From positions 1-6,627 of the forward strand of contig JAHFQD010000108.1 of the NCBI GenBank assembly GCA_023266455.1: a DNA stretch of 6,627 bases, written 5' to 3'. Below the pieces are notes generated by a model. The model had not been told where the DNA came from. It worked only from the letters and a program-made list of their open reading frames with translations, and made no database searches. This document shows, in pieces, positions 1 through 6,627 of the stretch. The position numbers and the translations under genes were made by a program. This DNA comes from Candidatus Muproteobacteria bacterium (lineage in GTDB: Bacteria > Pseudomonadota > Gammaproteobacteria > Acidiferrobacterales > Sulfurifustaceae). Each line of letters starts with the position of its first letter. The stretch's first letter is position 1.

Positions 1-31
1 AATACTAAAGACTAGGATTTCTGGCACTTGA

Positions 32-50
32 GCTTTTATGACTTCCTTAT
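32..50 (+). repeat. Imperfect 19-bp direct repeat, copy 1
   Basis: GCTTTTATGACTTCCTTAT. It matches the copy at 90-108 at 17 of 19 positions, differing at repeat positions 9 (G/A) and 12 (T/A). The start-to-start distance is 58 bp. Both copies lie upstream of the TTG start of the TraB/GumN gene and may be regulator-binding sites or a local duplication; the sequence does not decide between these. Confidence 0.55.
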
Positions 51-82
51 TTATTTACCCAAATTTACCGATATCTAGTCGC

Positions 83-111
83 TTAAACGGCTTTTATAAC
101 ATCCTTATATT
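83..111 (+). promoter_or_regulatory. Weak sigma70-like promoter candidate for the TraB/GumN gene
   Basis: TTAAAC (83-88) and TATATT (106-111) are separated by 17 bp. The -10 matches TATAAT at 5 of 6 positions, but the -35 matches TTGACA at only 3 of 6. An overlapping alternative -10 is TATAAC (95-100), which has no good -35 at the right spacing. In AT-rich DNA such matches arise easily, so this is a candidate only. Transcription from it would leave a leader of roughly 20 nt before the TTG start at 141. Confidence 0.3.
90..108 (+). repeat. Imperfect 19-bp direct repeat, copy 2
   Basis: GCTTTTATAACATCCTTAT, 17 of 19 identical to the copy at 32-50. This copy contains TATAAC (95-100), which resembles a -10 box, and overlaps the promoter-like element at 83-111. 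A protein bound here would be placed to affect transcription of the next gene. Confidence 0.55.
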
Positions 112-128
112 ACGATTTATCGACACCC

Positions 129-132
129 AGGA
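129..132 (+). promoter_or_regulatory. Ribosome binding site supporting the TTG start at 141
   Basis: AGGA at 129-132 lies 8 nt before the TTG at 141-143, a normal Shine-Dalgarno spacing. It matters because the frame has no upstream start after the stop at 84-86, and the first in-frame ATG would remove the whole signal sequence and the GTIH motif. Confidence 0.55.
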
Positions 133-140
133 CGATCTTC

Positions 141-1043
141 TTGCTTAGATATCTTCTCACCACCCTGGTATGCCTCGTTGGGTTAGCGGAACCGGGTATC
201 TCCGCCGTGGTCACCCCCTGCCAAAACCCATCAACCGCGGCCTGCCGGTACACCAAGGGCCTTCTGTGGAAAATCGAACGCCCGGGCCAAAAGCCAAGTT
301 ACCTGTTCGGCACCATCCACCTGGCCGACGCCCGTGTCACCACGTTGCCCGAACCGGTACGCACTGCCTTCGAAACCTCGCGGAGTTTCACGATGGAACT
401 CATCGCCGACGGCGAGGGGTTGATGCATATCGCAGAAACGATGTTCTTCAACGACGGTCGCACGCTTGAAACCACCATCGGTGCCCCCCGCTACGCGGAG
501 GTGAAACAAATCCTTGTCGCCCGCGGGATGCCAATCGATGACCTTAATAGGAAGAAACCCTGGGCGGTCACCATGGTGTTATCCATGCCGCCGCAAAAAG
601 CCGGTATCGCGTTGGACTTTCAGTTACAGATGCAGGCGACACTGTCGGGCAAGCCAACCTATGGATTGGAAACGATGCGAGAACAGATTTCTGTATTCAA
701 CGATCTCCCCATAACCGACCAGATCGCTTTGTTAGACGCCACGCTGCGCCAACAACAGACCTCCGCCAAACTATTGGAGCGTATGACGCAGGCCTATATC
801 GCGCGCGATCTCACCGGCATCCAAGCAGTAATGGACGCCAGCGGTATCGACGATCGTCGGGTACACAACACCGTGATGGAACGCCTGCTCGCTAATCGCA
901 ACGACCGTATGCTGGAGCGGATGCGCGAGCGACTGGCGGAAGGCGACGCTTTTATCGCCGTCGGCGCCGGGCATCTGCCAGGGGAACACGGGTTGCTAGC
1001 TTTGCTCGAACGCGCCGGTTGGCGCATCAGCGCTATCTATTAA
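141..1043 (+). CDS. TraB/GumN (TIKI-like) family exported protein
   Basis: A 300-residue protein of the TraB/PrgY/GumN family. What shows this: an N-terminal signal sequence (MLRYLLTTLV onward, hydrophobic core to about residue 16, possible cleavage near ISA at 20-22); LLWKIERPGQ followed by a GTIH motif at 57-60; an acidic MEL segment at 85-87; GLET at 175-178; and a C-terminal GAGHLPGEHG segment at 275-284 followed by a terminal strand. The two GxxH motifs (H60 and H278) and the glutamate near 86 correspond to the metal-site pattern of TIKI-type metalloproteases, so a metal-dependent hydrolase in the periplasm is plausible. For bacterial GumN-like proteins the substrate is generally unknown. 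The start is TTG, chosen from the RBS at 129-132 and the signal peptide. A 74-bp gap separates it from the next gene on the same strand, so co-transcription is possible. The family assignment is firm; the activity is inferred. Confidence 0.88.
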   Translation: MLRYLLTTLVCLVGLAEPGISAVVTPCQNPSTAACRYTKGLLWKIERPGQKPSYLFGTIHLADARVTTLPEPVRTAFETSRSFTMELIADGEGLMHIAETMFFNDGRTLETTIGAPRYAEVKQILVARGMPIDDLNRKKPWAVTMVLSMPPQKAGIALDFQLQMQATLSGKPTYGLETMREQISVFNDLPITDQIALLDATLRQQQTSAKLLERMTQAYIARDLTGIQAVMDASGIDDRRVHNTVMERLLANRNDRMLERMRERLAEGDAFIAVGAGHLPGEHGLLALLERAGWRISAIY

Positions 1044-1117
1044 CGAGCTATGATGGTTTTATTCAAGGCTCATGGCTAACCCTTTAACCATGCCGCAACA
1101 AACCGCCCTTCGATGAC

Positions 1118-2161
1118 ATGTCGACATCACGCCGCTCAAGGAAGAAGCGTCACCGAGTTATCGATTGGACGAGCCTGCCTAAAGAACAACTGCTCGATCT
1201 CCCGATCCGCGACTTAAGGCTGAGTATCGAGGGCACCGAACTCGAGCCGCTGGTACAGCAATTACACACCGAACTGGGACAACGCGGTTTCACGTTTCAA
1301 CCACACGTCTGGCTTTCGGATGAATGGTTTTGTCCGGACGGCATCCCGGGATTCGCCATCCCCTTCTTCTTAGCGCATCCGCGCCTAAAACGGCTGGAAC
1401 AAGAATTCATGCTTGAAGTCGAAGGCGGCGAGCGTGAGCAATGTCTGGCATTGATGCGTCACGAAACCGCGCACGCCGTCGCCAACGCTTACCGCGTGCA
1501 TCGCCGCCGCGATTGGCGGTTGCATTTCGGTCGTTCAAGTCAGCGTTATCCCACGTCGTATACGCCGCATCCCTACAGCAAGCGCTTCGTAGTGCATTTG
1601 GAAAATTGGTACGCGCAAAGTCATCCGGACGAAGACTGGGCGGAAACGTTTGCGGTATGGCTCACGCCGAATCTCGACTGGCGCGAACGCTATCGCGGTT
1701 GGCCCGCGGTTAAAAAATTGGAATATGTCGACGTGCTCATGCGACAGCTGTGCGAGCAACGTCCATCGGTACGCGCGCGCCGTCAGCAATCGCCGGTGAA
1801 CGAACTGCGCATCACGCTGCGCACGTACTATCGCAACAAACAAGTGCGCTACGGCGCCAAACACCCCCCCTTCTATGACGACGACTTGCGCCGACTGTTC
1901 CCTGCCGACGCGCGCGAGCACGAAGCGGCGACGCGTTGGCTGCGGCGCCATCGCATGGAACTCACCTCCATCATCGCCGGCTGGACCGGCGAGTTCCGCT
2001 ATCGCATCGACCAAGTGTTGCGCGACATGATCACGCACTGCGAAGCGCTTCGGCTGCGCGTGCAATCGGATACGCCGCAATTAAAACTGCACGTCGTAGC
2101 GTTCCTGACGCGTTTGGTGATGGACTATCTCCACACCGGAAAATTTCGGGTGCGCGTATGA
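1118..2161 (+). CDS. Putative zinc metallopeptidase (HExxH), partner of the ATP-grasp ligase
   Basis: A 347-residue protein with no signal peptide or membrane segment, so probably cytosolic. The N-terminus is strongly basic (RRSRKKRHR, residues 5-13). The core carries HETAH at 115-119, the zincin HExxH signature with E116 as likely catalytic base. About 55 residues later, DEDWAETFAVWL (171-182) offers E176 as a likely third zinc ligand, as in gluzincin-type peptidases. GIPGFAIPFFLAHPRL (75-90) precedes the active site. The C-terminal 150 residues are arginine-rich and probably helical, with no motif I recognise. It resembles the poorly characterised 'putative zinc-binding metallopeptidase' group. 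The ATG at 1118 is the only reasonable start: the frame is closed by TAA at 1085-1087 with no other start between; the RBS is weak. Its stop overlaps the start of the ATP-grasp gene, implying joint function. Substrate unknown. Confidence 0.8.
   Translation: MSTSRRSRKKRHRVIDWTSLPKEQLLDLPIRDLRLSIEGTELEPLVQQLHTELGQRGFTFQPHVWLSDEWFCPDGIPGFAIPFFLAHPRLKRLEQEFMLEVEGGEREQCLALMRHETAHAVANAYRVHRRRDWRLHFGRSSQRYPTSYTPHPYSKRFVVHLENWYAQSHPDEDWAETFAVWLTPNLDWRERYRGWPAVKKLEYVDVLMRQLCEQRPSVRARRQQSPVNELRITLRTYYRNKQVRYGAKHPPFYDDDLRRLFPADAREHEAATRWLRRHRMELTSIIAGWTGEFRYRIDQVLRDMITHCEALRLRVQSDTPQLKLHVVAFLTRLVMDYLHTGKFRVRV
2158..2161 (+). promoter_or_regulatory. ATGA stop/start overlap (translational coupling)
   Basis: The TGA stop of the metallopeptidase gene (2159-2161) overlaps the ATG of the ATP-grasp gene (2158-2160). 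No strong Shine-Dalgarno lies just before it (only CGGG at 2147-2150), which fits reinitiation by ribosomes finishing the upstream gene. This sets the ligase start: the same frame is open further back to 1936, but that portion lies inside the peptidase gene in another frame and does not look like part of the ligase. Confidence 0.85.
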
Positions 2162-3186
2162 AAAAACTGCGCGTCATGATGCTGGTGCATTACACCTTGG
2201 TGCCGCCAGAGGATTTAAAAACCAAGGACGATCCGCGCATGGAGAAGTACCGCACAGAATACGACGTCAAAACCGCACTACTGGCGCTGGGCCACGAAGT
2301 GCAAGTCGTCGGCGTCTACGACGATCTCGGTCCGATCCGTAAAACCGTCGACGAATGGAAACCGCATATCGCATTTAACTTATTAGAAGACTTCGCCGGC
2401 ATCAGCGCCTTCGATTATTACGTCGTCAGTTTTCTGGAAACGATGCGCCTGCCTTACACCGGCTGTAATCCGCGCGGCCTACTGCTCGCGCGCGACAAAG
2501 CGTTATCTAAAAAGCTGCTGTCGTTTCACCGCATCGACATTCCCGCGTTCATGGAATTCCCGCTTGGGGGGAAAACGCGGCGCGTGCGCAAGCTGCGTTT
2601 TCCCGTCATCGTGAAATCTCTCATGGAAGAAGGATCGGTCGGCATCGCCCGCGCGTCCGTGGTGGAAAACGAAGCCGAGTTGTTGGAACGCGTCGCCATG
2701 ATCCACGAACGCACGCAGGGCGACGCCATCGCCGAGGAATATATTGAAGGACGCGAGCTCTACGTCACCGTGTTAGGTAATCACAAACTCGACATCCTGC
2801 CGATCCGCGAACTCGTCTTCGGCGAAGTACCGAACGCGGAACCGAAAGTCGCGACGTATCGTGTGAAGTGGAACGAGGACTACCGCAAGCGCTGGGGCAT
2901 CGAGTATCAGTTTTCTCGTCACTTGCCGAATGGCATGGAAGAAAAAATCGCGCGCTTGTGCAAACGCATTTACCGAATACTCGATATGACGGGGTACGCC
3001 CGTTTGGATCTGCGACTCACGCCGCAAAACGAGCTTTACGTCCTCGAAGCGAATCCCAATCCCGGCATCGCACGCGACGAAGATTGCACGCTCTCGGCAA
3101 TCAAAGCCGGCATGTCCTACGAAGACTTCATCCGCCGCCTGCTCACTTTCGGCCTCTCGCGCCGCTCTTCCGTCGCCGCCGACTAA
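2158..3186 (+). CDS. ATP-grasp ligase, D-Ala-D-Ala ligase-like
   Basis: A 342-residue cytosolic ATP-grasp enzyme, expected to join a carboxylate to an amine through an acyl-phosphate using ATP. Visible in order: an N-terminal Rossmann-like half ([28 protein letters not shown]); [20 protein letters not shown] (98-117), matching the YTG...DK..SK segment of Ddl enzymes; [20 protein letters not shown] (148-167), with a nucleotide lysine K153 and the flexible loop at 158-162; [12 protein letters not shown] (192-203); YARLDLR (280-286); and [11 protein letters not shown] (294-304). Likely Mg ligands D284, E297 and N299, and catalytic R282, are all present, so it should be active. The segment after NPGI reads ARDEDC rather than the Ddl-type MTSxS that binds the second D-Ala, and no Ddl-like N-terminal glutamate motif is evident, so a substrate other than D-Ala is likely. 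Length is close to Ddl (about 310-360). It is coupled to the upstream peptidase. A housekeeping ddl usually sits beside mur/fts genes, which are absent here. Confidence 0.85.
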   Translation: MKKLRVMMLVHYTLVPPEDLKTKDDPRMEKYRTEYDVKTALLALGHEVQVVGVYDDLGPIRKTVDEWKPHIAFNLLEDFAGISAFDYYVVSFLETMRLPYTGCNPRGLLLARDKALSKKLLSFHRIDIPAFMEFPLGGKTRRVRKLRFPVIVKSLMEEGSVGIARASVVENEAELLERVAMIHERTQGDAIAEEYIEGRELYVTVLGNHKLDILPIRELVFGEVPNAEPKVATYRVKWNEDYRKRWGIEYQFSRHLPNGMEEKIARLCKRIYRILDMTGYARLDLRLTPQNELYVLEANPNPGIARDEDCTLSAIKAGMSYEDFIRRLLTFGLSRRSSVAAD

Positions 3187-3265
3187 ACCGCCGCGGTGTG
3201 CCCAGCAACGCCGGGCGCTTTTGTGTAAACTGCGTAGATTCCAGACGTATTCGAGCCGACGACCC
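3187..3265 (+). other. Short intergenic region before metH
   Basis: These 79 bases hold the hairpin at 3200-3222 and must also contain any metH-specific leader. I see no convincing -35/-10 pair; only loose -10-like strings such as TAAACT (3226-3231) and TAGATT (3235-3240). The gap is too short for a complete cobalamin riboswitch, so B12-dependent control of that kind is not encoded here. Confidence 0.6.
3200..3222 (+). terminator. Weak intrinsic terminator candidate after the ATP-grasp gene
   Basis: GCCCAGC (3200-3206), loop AAC, and GCCGGGC (3210-3216) can form a 7-bp stem with one A:C mismatch. It is followed by GC and four T (3219-3222). It lies 13 bases past the ATP-grasp stop and 44 bases before the metH start, as expected for a terminator between two transcription units. 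The short U-tract and the mismatch make it weak, so read-through into metH is possible. Confidence 0.4.

Positions 3266-6627
<3,362 letters not shown>

Larger units (their letters stand above)
1..140. other. AT-rich non-coding leader upstream of the TraB/GumN gene
   Basis: This stretch is about 35% GC (49 of 140 bases by hand count), clearly lower than the coding DNA that follows. No convincing coding frame crosses it: the frame of the downstream gene is closed by TAA at 84-86 and has no ATG, GTG or TTG before 141. It holds two copies of an imperfect 19-bp repeat, a short 10-bp-phased repeat and a weak promoter-like element, listed separately. The base composition and position fit a promoter/regulatory region. 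The sequence to the left is unseen, so it could also be the edge of a larger intergenic or acquired segment. Confidence 0.7.

Noticed and set aside
10..80. GACTAG (10-15) / CTAGTC (75-80) inverted repeat as a mobile-element end
   Set aside because: Only 6 bp, does not extend on either side, no target duplication and no transposase gene.
1071..1092. CATGG...CCATG inverted repeat as a terminator of the TraB/GumN gene
   Set aside because: Only a 5-bp stem with a 12-base loop and no following T-run; not a credible intrinsic terminator.
1864..1870. C7 run in the peptidase gene (and G6A4 at 2566-2575 in the ligase gene) as phase-variation or programmed frameshift sites
   Set aside because: The tracts are short, both genes are in frame through them, and the -1/+1 frames do not lead to a meaningful product; likely just codon choice (Pro-Pro, Gly-Gly-Lys).
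1535..2080. A 181-codon minus-strand frame antisense to the metallopeptidase gene
   Set aside because: Shadow of the supported + strand gene; no motif or RBS seen.
1936..2157. A 74-residue N-terminal extension of the ATP-grasp protein starting at ATG 1936
   Set aside because: It lies wholly inside the metallopeptidase gene in another frame, reads as low-complexity basic/His-rich sequence, and Ddl-like enzymes begin at the KKLRVMMLV strand. The ATGA overlap gives the normal start.

Overview
The window looks like ordinary chromosome from a GC-rich proteobacterium, most likely a gammaproteobacterium. The reasons are an unsplit cobalamin-dependent methionine synthase that follows the E. coli MetH sequence closely from end to end, a Gram-negative-type TraB/GumN exported protein, and strong G/C preference at third codon positions. 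The taxon is an inference; nothing in the window fixes a genus. All genes lie on the + strand. No RNA genes, insertion sequences, CRISPR arrays or phage genes were seen.

Layout: 1-140 is an AT-rich (about 35% GC) non-coding leader with a 19-bp imperfect direct repeat and a weak promoter-like element. 141-1043 encodes an exported TraB/GumN (TIKI-like) protein that starts at TTG. 1118-2161 encodes a cytosolic HExxH zinc metallopeptidase-like protein. 2158-3186 encodes an ATP-grasp ligase related to D-Ala-D-Ala ligase, and its ATG overlaps the peptidase stop codon (ATGA). A short gap (3187-3265) with a weak hairpin separates it from metH, which starts at GTG 3266 and runs off the right edge at about residue 1120 of an expected 1230 or so.

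The most interesting part is the translationally coupled metallopeptidase/ATP-grasp pair. The ligase keeps the nucleotide- and Mg-binding residues of the D-Ala-D-Ala ligase family but not the usual D-Ala-binding motifs. A dedicated peptidase made from the same message suggests a system that forms and trims an amide or peptide bond on some unidentified peptide, protein or amino-acid substrate. This is inference from architecture; the substrate cannot be read from the sequence. MetH is a housekeeping enzyme (homocysteine to methionine), and nothing visible ties it functionally to the upstream pair.
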